Positions 1-9,083 of a stretch of DNA of 50,142 bases are shown piece after piece; position 1 is the first letter of the stretch, and each line of letters opens with the position of its first letter. The notes below the pieces were generated by a model. The model had not been told where the DNA came from. It saw only the letters and a program-made list of their open reading frames with translations, and ran no database searches. The stretch spans positions 1 to 50,142 of the forward strand of contig DUOD01000026.1 in assembly GCA_012838995.1 (NCBI GenBank), in the 5' to 3' direction. Origin of the DNA: Clostridiales bacterium (GTDB lineage: Bacteria; Bacillota; Clostridia; DUOD01). The position numbers were made by a program, and so were the translations under genes.

Positions 1-15
1 CCGCCGTTTTTTATG

Positions 16-1347
16 CTAGATACCTAAAATCCATGTTGCCAAGTTGAAATATGTGATTAAGGCCAGTGCGTCAACAATAGTAGTTATTATAGGACTGGCC
101 ATTATTGCCGGATCCAATTTTAGACCTTTGGCGATAAGGGGCAGGATACTTCCTATAATCTTGGCGAGTATAACGGTAATTAATAGAGTTATGCTGACGG
201 TTGCGGCCACACTAACTGGAAAGCCTTGAATCACAATCCTTACGAAATTAAATAGGGCTAATATGGCGCCCACCAATATACCCACCCTGAATTCCTTCCA
301 TATTACGCTGAAAATATTACGTATTTCCAGCTTGCCTAAAGCCAGTCCTCGGATAATTAGGGTAGAAGTCTGAGCCCCGGCATTCCCTCCGGTGTCCATC
401 AGCATAGGTATGAAAAAGGTCAGAGCAACCACCGTCTGCAAAGAGTTTTGGAATTTTTGTATAATTCCACCGGTGAAGGTTGCCGATATCATAAGTACCA
501 GCAGCCATATTATTCTCTGGCGGGCCAGGGGAAAAACCCCTGTATCCAAATAATCTTCTTCACTGGGCTGTAATGCGGCCATTTTTTGGAAGTCCTCGGT
601 GTTTTCCTGTTCAATTACATCCACCACGTCATCAATTGTAATAATGCCCACCAGCCTTGATTCCATATCAACCACCGGCAGTGACAATAGGTCGTACCTC
701 TTGAAGGTTTCGGCAATTTCCTCTTGATCTTCGTGGGTATGAACCGATATGAAATTGGTATCCATTATATCGCCTACTATAGTATTGGCCGGTGCTAAAA
801 CCAAGTCCTTTAGGGAGATAATACCTTCCAGTCGGCGAAACTGGTCTATGACGTAGCAGGTGTATATGGTTTCCTTATTGGTACCGGTGTAGCGGACGTG
901 TTCCAGGGCATCCTTCACCGTCATTTGTTTTTTAAGATCCACGAATTCTATTGTCATTAGGCTGCCGGCCGAATCTTCCGGATACTTAAGGAATTGGTTT
1001 ATGAGCTTTCTTTCCGCCTCTGGGGCGTTCTTCAGTATCTTCTTCACAACATTGGCAGGCATTTCTTCCAAATAGTCTATCATATCATCGAAGAACAATT
1101 CGTCGATTATCTGGCGCAGTTCTTCATCGCCCGATAATAAGGATAACACTTCCTGTTGCTTTGAAGATAGATGGGTAAAAACCCCGGCAGCTGTCTCCTT
1201 CGGCAGCATGCGAAACACTATCAGCAAATTTCTGCTGTCCAATTCTTCCAGGATTTCGGCTATATCCACCGGTTGGAGTGGTGCAAGTCGTTGCTTTAGA
1301 CCGTTGAAGTTTCTGTTTTGGATGTAGTCTAGAACGTTGATTTCCAT
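16..1347 (-). CDS. mgtE: Magnesium channel/transporter MgtE
   Basis: Mg2+ channel of the inner membrane. The 443-residue product has the MgtE layout: a soluble helical N domain (about 1-125), a pair of CBS domains (about 130-255) and a C-terminal membrane domain with about five helices (about 280-443). The family signature in the pore region is present (MDTGGNAGAQTST). In known family members the N and CBS domains sense cytosolic Mg2+ and close the pore. The start is the ATG at 1347, preceded by GGGAGGG. The gene is monocistronic as far as visible and lies at the window edge; a possible terminator downstream is cut off. A structured leader (separate entry) probably controls it. Confidence 0.95.
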   Translation of the reverse strand: MEINVLDYIQNRNFNGLKQRLAPLQPVDIAEILEELDSRNLLIVFRMLPKETAAGVFTHLSSKQQEVLSLLSGDEELRQIIDELFFDDMIDYLEEMPANVVKKILKNAPEAERKLINQFLKYPEDSAGSLMTIEFVDLKKQMTVKDALEHVRYTGTNKETIYTCYVIDQFRRLEGIISLKDLVLAPANTIVGDIMDTNFISVHTHEDQEEIAETFKRYDLLSLPVVDMESRLVGIITIDDVVDVIEQENTEDFQKMAALQPSEEDYLDTGVFPLARQRIIWLLVLMISATFTGGIIQKFQNSLQTVVALTFFIPMLMDTGGNAGAQTSTLIIRGLALGKLEIRNIFSVIWKEFRVGILVGAILALFNFVRIVIQGFPVSVAATVSITLLITVILAKIIGSILPLIAKGLKLDPAIMASPIITTIVDALALITYFNLATWILGI

Positions 1348-1505
1348 GATACTCCCTCCCTTGCTATTTAATTTTTAGGAGGGGCGATATCTGTGTGACA
1401 AAACCGGATACTCCCCTCCTGTTTTCGATTTTATTATCGTACACAATATCCGGCACGATAACGGGTCGCCATCCAACTTTGTCACCACCTTTGCATGGAA
1501 ATAGT
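1348..1505 (-). promoter_or_regulatory. mgtE leader with alternative stems (putative riboswitch)
   Basis: The roughly 158-nt leader can form GTGACAAA (1485-1478) with TTTGTCAC (1402-1395) and, inside it, CCGGATA (1453-1447) with TATCCGG (1410-1404). A competing stem is AGGAGGGG (1420-1413) with CCCCTCCT (1384-1377), whose loop contains both 3' arms of the first fold. The CCCTCC part can also pair with the ribosome binding site GGAGGG (1359-1354). This is the arrangement of a translational switch. It does not match the M-box (ykoK) magnesium riboswitch consensus as I remember it, nor another class I know. Ligand and function are inference. Confidence 0.5.
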
Positions 1506-1512
1506 CTACCTT

Positions 1513-1541
1513 ATTTTAACACGTTGAAATAAAACCTTCAA
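1513..1541 (-). promoter_or_regulatory. Promoter of mgtE
   Basis: TTGAAG (1541-1536), a 17-nt spacer and TAAAAT (1518-1513) on the minus strand. The implied transcription start near 1505 places the whole putative switch inside the leader. Confidence 0.5.
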
Positions 1542-2164
1542 CAAAGTTTTCATGCCAATATCTCCTCTGTCCCCTGATCTTACCGAGCTGCCCGCCGTCC
1601 TTTGCCCTATTGATAATTTCTAACAAAACTTTAGTTACCCGCCTGTCCTTTTGAGCATGATCCCTCTTACCATTCCAAGTTTTAGCCGTCATAATAACCC
1701 ATGTTGTCCGCCGCCTTCTTTATCCGGCTCCTTCCATATATCAATCGAACTTTCATGGTGACCCATGTTGCTGGCTTGTTCTTTGCGCATAATTGCTGCC
1801 GCCATCCCCGCCTTATAATCTCATGGCAACCTGTATTGTCTGTCGACTCCCTCATCTGTTCCTTTCCATACATTACATTACATTGAGCTTTTTCGGTCAT
1901 CTATTTTTGCTGCCTTTTTATTTGTACATAATTCCCTTTGCATTTCGGGTTTTAACATTAATAATAACCTATGTTGCCTGCCGTCTCCTCTATCCCGTCC
2001 TTATCATACACTGCCTTAAACCTTTACGGCGACTTGTGTTGTCCCGTCCTTTATGCAAACATTTCGGGAAAATTAAGTGGTCTTAAGTTATAGTATGCAA
2101 CCATTTAAAAAAGTTAATAATTTAAATAAACATAAAAAAGCCTTGTCAAAAGGGGGGAAGGCGG
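1542..2164. other. Gene-free interval between mgtE and the ytvI-like gene
   Basis: More than 600 bases without a convincing gene. Short open frames exist on both strands, but none has a ribosome binding site or recognisable product. The stretch holds a family of diverged short repeats (1685-2059). No hairpin with a T tract was seen. Confidence 0.6.
1685..2059 (-). repeat. Five diverged copies of a ~40-54 nt repeat, all in one orientation
   Basis: On the minus strand, copies lie at about 2059-2021, 2008-1956, 1870-1818, 1791-1750 and 1738-1685. The shared 3' core is RCAAYAYRRGTYRYYATGA; three copies begin TATGGAAAGG or similar. Substitutions inside the core keep a reading pattern of Asn-(Met/Thr/Ile)-Gly-(Tyr/His/Cys)-(Tyr/His), which may point to a decayed repeat-protein gene, but stops interrupt every frame. 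Not recognised. Confidence 0.45.
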
Positions 2165-3235
2165 ATGGAGCTTAACGCCAGGACCAGGGAGATGCTGTTT
2201 AAGGTTATAAAAACAGTCGTAATACTTATATTTTTATACCTGCTGTTTTCATGGCTGATATTTCTCGTTTTGCCCTTTATAATAGGGTTTACAGTGGCTT
2301 TGCTGGTCAGGCCGGTGGTTGACCGGCTGGAGGATAGGTTCAAACTGCCCAGATCGGTCAGTACAGTAACGGTGCTCCTTGTTGTGGTTATTATAATCGG
2401 TGGCGTTACCATAATTGCAATACACCAAACCGTTGGTCTTTTGACGGAGCTGGTGTCCAATGTCTATGATATCTATACCCTTCCTACCGGAATTTTCCAC
2501 AACCTTGTGGACAGGGCCAGGCAGTTTTTTATTAACCTTCCCGAGGAAACGGTGGCATTAATTGAAGAAAACCTGAAAAAAATATTTTTCAACCTGGCGA
2601 AGCATCTAATCAGTACAAGCACCGGGTTATTGTCAAACCTTAGGGCATTGCCGGGGGCGTTTATATTCATCCTAGTAACCTTTATGGCCTCCTATTTCAT
2701 AACCAGGGACTTTGATGCTATAATAAAATTCATATCAGACCAACTGCCTCCTTCCTGGCATACAAGGGTAAGGTCGGCCAAGTCAGATATGATAAGGACG
2801 GTGGTAGGATATATAAAAGCCCAAGCCATACTGGTGGCCACGTCCTTTGTTATTACATTGGCGGGGTTGTTGATATTGAAAATTCCCTACGGGCTGGTCA
2901 TTGCCATTGTTATAATGATATTTGACATCCTGCCCGTGGTGGGTGCCGGTACCATACTCATACCCTGGGCCATCGTCAATCTCTTGCTGGGTAATTTTTT
3001 TATGGGAATAGCCCTGCTGGTATTATACGCCACCATATCCATAGTAAGGCAGGCGTTGCAACCCAAAGTGGTGGGCAAGAACATAGGCCTGCACCCCTTG
3101 ACGGCTTTGTTTTCCATGTATGTGGGGCTTAAGGTATTCGGTATAACCGGCCTGTTTATCGGTCCCATAATTGCCGTTATTATAAGTATTATGCAAAGGT
3201 CGGGTATCCTTCCCCAATGGAAAAAACGGGTATAA
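2165..3235 (+). CDS. ytvI: AI-2E family membrane protein, YtvI-like
   Basis: A 356-residue polytopic membrane protein of the AI-2E/PerM family. Two to three N-terminal helices (about 12-85) are followed by a soluble segment and a five-helix C-terminal block (about 165-350). The DILPVVGAGT and QPKVVGKNIGLHPL motifs resemble those of the YtvI sporulation branch. The transport substrate of this branch is unknown; in Bacillus ytvI is a sporulation gene. The ATG at 2165 follows AGGGGGGAAGG with good spacing. It stands alone, with a separate promoter for rpmE downstream. Family assignment is firm; the YtvI subfamily is my best judgement. Confidence 0.75.
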   Translation: MELNARTREMLFKVIKTVVILIFLYLLFSWLIFLVLPFIIGFTVALLVRPVVDRLEDRFKLPRSVSTVTVLLVVVIIIGGVTIIAIHQTVGLLTELVSNVYDIYTLPTGIFHNLVDRARQFFINLPEETVALIEENLKKIFFNLAKHLISTSTGLLSNLRALPGAFIFILVTFMASYFITRDFDAIIKFISDQLPPSWHTRVRSAKSDMIRTVVGYIKAQAILVATSFVITLAGLLILKIPYGLVIAIVIMIFDILPVVGAGTILIPWAIVNLLLGNFFMGIALLVLYATISIVRQALQPKVVGKNIGLHPLTALFSMYVGLKVFGITGLFIGPIIAVIISIMQRSGILPQWKKRV

Positions 3236-3242
3236 ACAAAGG

Positions 3243-3272
3243 TTGCAATATCTTAATTTGTTATGTTATAAT
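3243..3272 (+). promoter_or_regulatory. Promoter of rpmE
   Basis: TTGCAA (3243-3248), 18-nt spacer, TATAAT (3267-3272), about 60 nt ahead of the rpmE start. Confidence 0.6.
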
Positions 3273-3333
3273 GAAAAAGTTAATGTGGCATATACATTTG
3301 TTTATATAAATAGCATGAAAGAGGTGAGTTGTA

Positions 3334-3543
3334 ATGAAGGCAAACATCCATCCTGAATATTATGAAGCGGTTGTAAGGTGTGCATGCGGAGAGACTTTTA
3401 CCACCGGTTCTACTAAGAAGGAGTTAAGGGTTGAAATATGTTCAAAGTGCCATCCCTTCTACACAGGCAGTGGACAGAAGTTGATTGATACCGGAGGAAG
3501 GGTGGAACGGTTTAGAAAACGATACGGATTGAAAGAAAAATAG
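3334..3543 (+). CDS. rpmE: 50S ribosomal protein L31 (zinc-binding form)
   Basis: Component of the large ribosomal subunit. The 69-residue product has the L31 start ([10 protein letters not shown]) and the cysteine pattern of the C+ form: CACG near residue 16 and [10 protein letters not shown] near residue 36, which bind zinc. A GAGGTGAG ribosome binding site precedes the ATG. It has its own promoter and is closed by a strong terminator, so it is a single-gene unit. In C- paralogs the cysteines are lost; here they are intact, so this is the zinc-dependent copy. Confidence 0.97.
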   Translation: MKANIHPEYYEAVVRCACGETFTTGSTKKELRVEICSKCHPFYTGSGQKLIDTGGRVERFRKRYGLKEK

Positions 3544-3568
3544 GAAATTCCGTAGGGTGTGGTAGAAT

Positions 3569-3600
3569 AAGGTTAGAGGGTATCTCTAACCTTTGTTTTA
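3569..3600 (+). terminator. Rho-independent terminator of rpmE
   Basis: Perfect 10-bp stem AAGGTTAGAG/CTCTAACCTT with a 5-nt loop (3569-3593), followed by a T-rich run. Confidence 0.85.
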
Positions 3601-3630
3601 TCCGGCAACTTATGGAATCGGGGTGATGGG

Positions 3631-4584
3631 ATGAGAAAGACCAAGATAGGCGGCCAGGCGGTACTGGAAGGGGTTATGATGAAGGGCAGTCATAATATAG
3701 CTATCGCTGTTAGGAGACCGGACGGCCAAATAATAGTCAAATCCAAGGATATAAAACCTCCCGAGCAAAGACATTGGTTTTTAAAGCTGCCCGTTGTTCG
3801 GGGCGTAGTTGCCTTTTTCGAATCAATGGTACTTGGGATAACTTCCCTGACCATTTCCGCCGAGCTGTACGGCGAGGAAGACCATGATTACCAGCCTTCC
3901 AAGTTTGAACATTTTCTTGCTACCAAGTTCAATTTGGACGCCCAGGACGTTATGATATTCATGGCGGTGGTTATAGCCATAGGCCTTGCCATACTGATGT
4001 TTGTCGTGGCGCCCACCTCACTAACCAGCTTTCTGGGTAAGAGGCTGCCGGCCACCGGATATTTAAGCGTCATAGAGGGCCTTATCAGGCTGGGTATATT
4101 CCTTCTTTATATTACCGCCGTGTCGCGGTTGGGGGATATAAAAAGGATATTCCAGTACCATGGCGCCGAGCACAAGGTTATCCACTGCTTCGAGCATGAG
4201 CAACCCTTGACGGTGGATAACGCCAGAAGGTATCAAACCCTTCATCCCAGATGCGGCACCAATTTTTTACTCATAGTCATGGTAATCAGCATCTTTGTCT
4301 TTACTTTTCTGGGATGGGATGATATAATTCGACGAATTATATCCAGGGTGGCACTGCTGCCCGTGGTAGCCGGTTTGTCCTATGAAGTGATACGATGGGC
4401 GGGTAGCAGCGATTCACGGTTGGTTAAGATCATCAGTTATCCCGGCCTGATGCTGCAAAAATTGACCACTAAACAGCCCGACGACAGTCAGTTAGAAGTG
4501 GCCATTGCCGCTTTTAACAATGTTTTGATTGGAGGGGAAGGGGGCGTTGATGAAACCCAAGCCCAGGATGCTGAAAGCCATTAA
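3631..4584 (+). CDS. yqhQ: DUF1385 membrane protein (YqhQ-like)
   Basis: A 317-residue integral membrane protein of the DUF1385 family. It has the family N-terminus (KIGGQAVLEGVMMKG), membrane helices around 110-130, 145-170 and 205-260, and the conserved YHGAEHKVIHCFE and HPRCGTNF stretches whose His, Glu and Cys residues could bind a metal. Biochemical function is not established. The ATG at 3631 follows GGGGTGATGGG. It overlaps the prmC start by 35 nt and is co-transcribed with prmC and prfA, a pairing I recall as common in Clostridia, which hints at a translation-linked or neutral housekeeping role. Confidence 0.88.
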   Translation: MRKTKIGGQAVLEGVMMKGSHNIAIAVRRPDGQIIVKSKDIKPPEQRHWFLKLPVVRGVVAFFESMVLGITSLTISAELYGEEDHDYQPSKFEHFLATKFNLDAQDVMIFMAVVIAIGLAILMFVVAPTSLTSFLGKRLPATGYLSVIEGLIRLGIFLLYITAVSRLGDIKRIFQYHGAEHKVIHCFEHEQPLTVDNARRYQTLHPRCGTNFLLIVMVISIFVFTFLGWDDIIRRIISRVALLPVVAGLSYEVIRWAGSSDSRLVKIISYPGLMLQKLTTKQPDDSQLEVAIAAFNNVLIGGEGGVDETQAQDAESH

Positions 4585-5452
4585 ACAAGGACAGCATATG
4601 CTGGAGCAGGCGGGTATTACCACCGCCCGGCTGGATGCCCAGCTGCTGATGTGCCACCTGCTACAAAGGCCCAGGAGCGAGATGTATATAGGCGATCATC
4701 CCGATATTACCCCGGACCAGTACCGACGTTATATGGCATTGGTTAGGGAGCGGCAAGAAAGAAAACCCTTGCAATACATCACCCAAACCCAGGAATTCAT
4801 GGGGCTTAATTTTAGGGTGGTGCCCGGGGTGCTGATACCCCGGCCGGAAACCGAAATATTGGTGGAAAGGGTTATTGAGATATACAAAGAATATTACGGC
4901 CAAGGCTTTGTCCGGATAGCTGACATTGGTACCGGCAGCGGTGCCATAGCCCTCAGTCTGGCCAAGTATATTGACCGGTGCAGGGTGTGGGCGGTGGATG
5001 TCAGTCGTATTGCCCTGGACATTGCCCGGTACAATGCCGACGTGTTAGGAGTGGGCTCCAAGGTTGAATTTATATCCGGCCATCTACTGGATGCCCTTAA
5101 GGCGCAAGATATTGGGAAATGGGACATCATAGTATCCAACCCGCCCTATATTGAATCCGACCTGATAGACAGCCTCGCTCCCGAGGTTTCGCGGTATGAG
5201 CCTAGGCAGGCCCTGGACGGCGGCAGTGACGGTTTGGAGTTTTACCGCCGTATAATAGGGGATTGTCCCGATGTGTTGAAAGGCGGCGGGTATCTGGCGC
5301 TGGAGATAGGATATAACCAGGGCCCCAGGGTGATAGGTATGATGAATAAAGACTTTGAGGATATCCGGTGTTTTAAGGACCTGGCCGGCCACGACAGGGT
5401 GGTTACCGGACGATTGAAAAATAGTGTGCAGTGGAGTGAAGACAGATGTTAG
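4550..5452 (+). CDS. prmC: Peptide chain release factor N5-glutamine methyltransferase PrmC
   Basis: Methylates the glutamine of the GGQ motif of release factors, using S-adenosylmethionine. The product is about 300 residues: a helical N-terminal substrate domain (about 1-95) and a Rossmann methyltransferase domain with [12 protein letters not shown] near residue 127 and the catalytic NPPY at about 197-200. I place the start at the ATG at 4550, with GGAGGGG upstream; a TTG at 4529 is possible but lies on that ribosome binding site. It overlaps the DUF1385 gene upstream and its own substrate gene prfA by 7 nt downstream, so the three genes form one operon. Confidence 0.95.
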   Translation: MKPKPRMLKAIKQGQHMLEQAGITTARLDAQLLMCHLLQRPRSEMYIGDHPDITPDQYRRYMALVRERQERKPLQYITQTQEFMGLNFRVVPGVLIPRPETEILVERVIEIYKEYYGQGFVRIADIGTGSGAIALSLAKYIDRCRVWAVDVSRIALDIARYNADVLGVGSKVEFISGHLLDALKAQDIGKWDIIVSNPPYIESDLIDSLAPEVSRYEPRQALDGGSDGLEFYRRIIGDCPDVLKGGGYLALEIGYNQGPRVIGMMNKDFEDIRCFKDLAGHDRVVTGRLKNSVQWSEDRC

Positions 5453-6513
5453 ATAAATTGGATTTTATCGAAAATAAATATGAAGAACTCAGCCGTAAGA
5501 TCTCGGATCCTGAGGTAATAGCCGATCAAAAAAAATGGAAGGCTTTGGTTAAGGAGCATTCCGATATAGAGGAAATAGTACAGGTATACAGACAATACAA
5601 AAAAATAAACCGGGAGATATCCGATATCAAGGAAATGCTCAAAGAGAGCTCGGATAAGGAACTTGTGGAAATGGCCCAGGCCGAACTGGAACAGCTGGAG
5701 GGTGATCTTGAACAGCTCACCCAGCGGCTTAAGCTGCTGCTTATTCCTAAGGATCCCAATGACGAAAAGAATGTGGTGATGGAAATCAGGGCCGGGGCAG
5801 GGGGCGAAGAGGCCGCCCTATTTGCCGCCGAGCTGTTTAGAATGTATACCAGGTATGCCGAACGCAAAAATTGGAAGACCGAGATAATGAGCGAAAGCTA
5901 TACCGACATCGGCGGTGTCAAGGAGGTCATATTCGTTATCGAAGGAAAGGGCGCCTTTAGTAGGTTGAAATACGAAAGCGGTGTCCATAGGGTGCAGAGG
6001 ATACCCACCACCGAATCCGGAGGGCGTATCCATACATCCACCGCCACCGTTGCCGTATTGCCCGAGGCCGAGGATGTGGAAGTGGAAATCAATCCAAACG
6101 ACCTTAGAATTGATGTATTCCGATCGTCGGGTCATGGCGGCCAAAGCGTGAACACCACCGATTCGGCCGTCAGGATAACCCACCTACCCACCGGGCTGGT
6201 GGTATCCTGCCAGGACGAGAAATCCCAGCACAAAAATAAGGAAAAGGCCATGAGGGTGTTAAAGGCACGGCTGTATGATATGTTACAAGCCGAGCGAGAC
6301 GCCGAGTACGCCAACAACAGAAAATCCCAGGTAGGTACCGGTGACAGAAGCGAGCGTATACGGACCTATAATTTTCCCCAGGGAAGGATTACCGATCACA
6401 GGATAGGTATGACCATATACCAATTGGAAGCCTTTTTAGACGGTGATATTGACGAGATGGTGGATACGTTGATAACCACAGACCAGGCTGAAAAGCTTAA
6501 GGCCGTGGAATAA
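5446..6513 (+). CDS. prfA: Peptide chain release factor 1
   Basis: Recognises UAA and UAG stop codons and triggers peptidyl-tRNA hydrolysis. The 355-residue product has the usual length and domains: N-terminal coiled coil (about 10-100), the [11 protein letters not shown] stretch near 115 and the catalytic GGQ at about residues 231-233 ([10 protein letters not shown]). The tripeptide region (RIPTTESGG) contains the PxT codon-recognition motif of RF1. Start overlaps the end of prmC, indicating translational coupling. A terminator follows. Confidence 0.97.
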   Translation: MLDKLDFIENKYEELSRKISDPEVIADQKKWKALVKEHSDIEEIVQVYRQYKKINREISDIKEMLKESSDKELVEMAQAELEQLEGDLEQLTQRLKLLLIPKDPNDEKNVVMEIRAGAGGEEAALFAAELFRMYTRYAERKNWKTEIMSESYTDIGGVKEVIFVIEGKGAFSRLKYESGVHRVQRIPTTESGGRIHTSTATVAVLPEAEDVEVEINPNDLRIDVFRSSGHGGQSVNTTDSAVRITHLPTGLVVSCQDEKSQHKNKEKAMRVLKARLYDMLQAERDAEYANNRKSQVGTGDRSERIRTYNFPQGRITDHRIGMTIYQLEAFLDGDIDEMVDTLITTDQAEKLKAVE

Positions 6514-6573
6514 CGTACTTGTCATCAAGGAAATGCATTGGCAACGTATCGGTGCCGCCGGTAGAAAAAAGAG

Positions 6574-6620
6574 GGGGCTGCCGGAAGGGTTAAGGCCCTT
6601 TTGGTAAGCCCCTTTTATTG
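6574..6620 (+). terminator. Terminator of the DUF1385-prmC-prfA operon
   Basis: Two-part stem: GGGGCT with AGCCCC (6574-6579/6607-6612) and CC-AAGGG with CCCTT-GG inside it, followed by TTTTATT. Confidence 0.75.
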
Positions 6621-6682
6621 GTTTGCATACCCCCGGTGATGGATGAATAAAATGTACCATCAAACAACTGGGGGGATATATA

Positions 6683-7423
6683 TTGTCCAATTTAATAAGG
6701 ATTACCCTGGTGGGGTTTGCCGCCGGCATGGTGGGCACCGGGCTGGGAGGGGGAATGGCGGTAACATTGCGCTCCCCCGGCAAAAGGCTGCTTGGCGTAT
6801 TGATAAGCCTGGCGGGGGGATTGATGATTTCGGTGGTATGCTTTGACCTTTTGCCGGAGGCCTTTGAAGTGGGGAGTATTTTTTATGGAGTAACGGGAGT
6901 ACTGTTTGGCGTTTTAACAATAATGGCGGCGGGGGAGTTGATGCCCAGGCCTTCAAACACAAGGGCCGGCGGTAGAGAGTTTGGGTATATCAAGACCGGC
7001 ATGCTTATGGGCGTGGGTATTGCGATGCATAATTTCCCCGAGGGCCTGGCCATCGGTTCCGGGTACATGGCCGCCTCAGAGTTGGGTTTTGGCCTTACCA
7101 TGGTAATTGCTTTTCATAACATACCCGAGGGTATTGCCATGGCCACGCCTCTGGCCATGGGCGGCATAGCCAGGCTAAAGGTGTTTTTTTATACTCTGCT
7201 GGCCGGGTTACCCATGGGCCTGGGCGCCTTTACCGGATACCTGCTGGGCGAGATATCGCCGGTATTTATTTCCATCTGCCTGGGCTTTGCCGGCGGTGCC
7301 ATGCTGTATATTACCTGCAGCGAAATAATACCCGAGTCCCACAGTCTTTGCAGGGGTAAGATTTCCGGTGCGGGTATTATTTTGGGAATAATAGGTGGTA
7401 TAATATTATCATCAATATTTTAG
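6683..7423 (+). CDS. ZIP family divalent metal transporter
   Basis: A 246-residue membrane protein with eight predicted helices. The two ZIP signature sites are clear: HNFPEG near residue 114 and HNIPEG near 140, whose His and Glu residues form the binuclear metal site of this family (Zn2+, Fe2+ or Mn2+). The substrate cannot be read from the sequence. Start is a TTG at 6683 preceded by GGGGGGA eight bases upstream. It is followed after 20 nt by tsaC/ywlC. In B. subtilis a different metal transporter (mntP/ywlD) sits beside ywlC, so a metal carrier at this place may be a recurring arrangement. Confidence 0.9.
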   Translation: MSNLIRITLVGFAAGMVGTGLGGGMAVTLRSPGKRLLGVLISLAGGLMISVVCFDLLPEAFEVGSIFYGVTGVLFGVLTIMAAGELMPRPSNTRAGGREFGYIKTGMLMGVGIAMHNFPEGLAIGSGYMAASELGFGLTMVIAFHNIPEGIAMATPLAMGGIARLKVFFYTLLAGLPMGLGAFTGYLLGEISPVFISICLGFAGGAMLYITCSEIIPESHSLCRGKISGAGIILGIIGGIILSSIF

Positions 7424-7443
7424 ACAAAACGGGAGGATGCTAA

Positions 7444-8499
7444 TTGATAGACACACAAATAGCCGTCATCCATGGGGGTAACATGGATGAAGATATAATA
7501 GACCATGCAGCACAACTGATAAGGGACGGAAAACTGGTGGCCTTTCCCACCGAGACCGTTTATGGTCTGGGGGCCAATGCCTTGGACGCCAAAGCGGTCG
7601 GCGGTATTTTTGAGGCCAAGGGCCGACCGGCCGATAATCCCTTGATTGTACATATAGGCAGCAAAGGGCAGTTTGACCGGTTGACCGACGGTGTGAAGGA
7701 TATAGCCCAAAGGTTGATGGATGCCTTTTGGCCGGGGCCACTTACCCTGGTGGTCAGAAAATCCCCCCTGGTACCCGATATCATAACGGCCGGTCTTGAT
7801 ACCGTTGCCTTGAGAATGCCACGGCATGATATCGCCCTGGCCCTGATAAACAGGGCGGGGGTACCCATTGCCGCGCCCAGTGCCAATATTTCGGGCAGTC
7901 CCAGCCCCACCACTGCCCGACATGTGGCAAAGGACCTTTCAGGCAGGGTACATCTTATACTCGACGGCGGTCCCTGTAAGGTGGGGGTGGAGTCCACCGT
8001 GCTGGACATCACGGGTGAGCGGCCGGTAATCCTGCGGCCGGGGGGTATTACCGTTGAAATGCTGGAGTCGGTTGTAGGACGGGTTAAGGTGGATCCCGGG
8101 GTAATAAGGCCTGTGCAGGGCAGGCCGGTCAGGTCGCCGGGTATGAAATACCGCCACTATTCCCCCAGGGCACGGATGGCGGTGGTGGAGGGCGGCCTTA
8201 AGGATATTGTGGATAAAATAACCGATCTTACCCGCGGGTATATCTCCCAGGGAAAAAAGGTGGGTATACTGGCCACCCAGCAGACCTACGGCCAGTATCG
8301 GGACTTTGACAACGTTATATCCCTGGGTGACAGGGAACATCCCGATACCATCGCCGAGTCCCTTTATTCGGCGCTTCGTAGAATGGACGAGGAAGGTGTA
8401 GATATAATACTGGCCGAGGGCGTGGCCAGGGAGGGTGTGGGCCTTGCAATCATGAACCGCATGGATAGGGCGGCGGCCTTTAATATAATAAGGGTGTGA
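7444..8499 (+). CDS. ywlC: L-threonylcarbamoyladenylate synthase (Sua5/YwlC type)
   Basis: Makes threonylcarbamoyl-AMP from threonine, bicarbonate and ATP for the t6A37 modification of ANN-decoding tRNAs. The 351-residue length shows the long Sua5 form: a YrdC domain (about 15-205, with FPTETVYGLGANA, KGRPADNPLIVH and SANISGSPSPTT) and a C-terminal Sua5 domain (about 225-350), joined by the SPGMKYRHYSP linker that gates the active site in the family. The TTG start at 7444 follows GGGAGGATG. It is in a run with the ZIP gene, ywlE and rpiB, the same company as in B. subtilis. Confidence 0.93.
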   Translation: MIDTQIAVIHGGNMDEDIIDHAAQLIRDGKLVAFPTETVYGLGANALDAKAVGGIFEAKGRPADNPLIVHIGSKGQFDRLTDGVKDIAQRLMDAFWPGPLTLVVRKSPLVPDIITAGLDTVALRMPRHDIALALINRAGVPIAAPSANISGSPSPTTARHVAKDLSGRVHLILDGGPCKVGVESTVLDITGERPVILRPGGITVEMLESVVGRVKVDPGVIRPVQGRPVRSPGMKYRHYSPRARMAVVEGGLKDIVDKITDLTRGYISQGKKVGILATQQTYGQYRDFDNVISLGDREHPDTIAESLYSALRRMDEEGVDIILAEGVAREGVGLAIMNRMDRAAAFNIIRV

Positions 8500-8554
8500 C
8501 AATCCACAGGCAAGGGTTACATAAAAAATCGGCACTTTTAGAGGAGTGATTTCT

Positions 8555-9022
8555 ATGAAAAACATTCTATTGATATGCACCGGCAATACCTGCAGGAGTC
8601 CGATGGCTGAGGGTATACTTAAATCCATGGTCCAAAAAAATGAGCGGCTCAAGGGTAAGGTTAATGTTATGTCGGCCGGCGTAGCCGCCCGCCCCGGTCA
8701 GCCGGCGTCCTATCAGGCGGTGGAGGCTTTAAGGAGGATGGATATAGATATATCCGGCCACAGGACTGCCCAGGTGAATGAAGATATGTTAAAGGATGCT
8801 GATGTTATCCTTACCATGACGGAGGCCCATAAACAAATTATAAAACTGATGGACCCGGCGGCCGCCGATAAGGTCTTCACCTTAAGGGAGCACGCCCAAG
8901 GGGACAGCGGCGATATATCCGATCCCTTCGGACAACCGGTGGAGCAATATGTAAAATGCGCCGGCGAGATAGCGCGGCTGATGGAAAAGTTGGTGGACAG
9001 GCTTTCGAGGGAGCCGGAATAA
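8555..9022 (+). CDS. ywlE: Low-molecular-weight phosphatase, probable protein-arginine phosphatase YwlE
   Basis: Member of the LMW protein-tyrosine phosphatase fold, about 155 residues. The P-loop CTGNTCRS has nucleophile Cys8, Arg14 and a threonine at position 12; in YwlE the equivalent threonine is known to select phosphoarginine over phosphotyrosine. The general acid Asp sits in ISDPFG. YwlE removes arginine phosphates added by the kinase McsB, which marks proteins for ClpCP. I take the ATG at 8555 with GAGGAG upstream rather than the GTG at 8546. It lies between ywlC and rpiB as in Bacillus. Confidence 0.87.
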   Translation: MKNILLICTGNTCRSPMAEGILKSMVQKNERLKGKVNVMSAGVAARPGQPASYQAVEALRRMDIDISGHRTAQVNEDMLKDADVILTMTEAHKQIIKLMDPAAADKVFTLREHAQGDSGDISDPFGQPVEQYVKCAGEIARLMEKLVDRLSREPE

Positions 9023-9083
9023 ACTCTATGGACAGTCCCATGGATACTGGTATATAATATATAAAGACTTGGAGGTGTAGACA

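Noticed and set aside
1348-1505. Standard M-box (ykoK) riboswitch for mgtE
   Set aside because: Conserved M-box strings are absent; reported instead as an unrecognised structured leader.
1682-1900. 72-codon minus-strand frame in the repeat interval
   Set aside because: It only reads through the diverged repeats; no SD and internal stops in adjacent copies. Kept as a repeat region.
4529-4549. TTG at 4529 as prmC start
   Set aside because: It sits on the GGAGGGG that serves the ATG at 4550.
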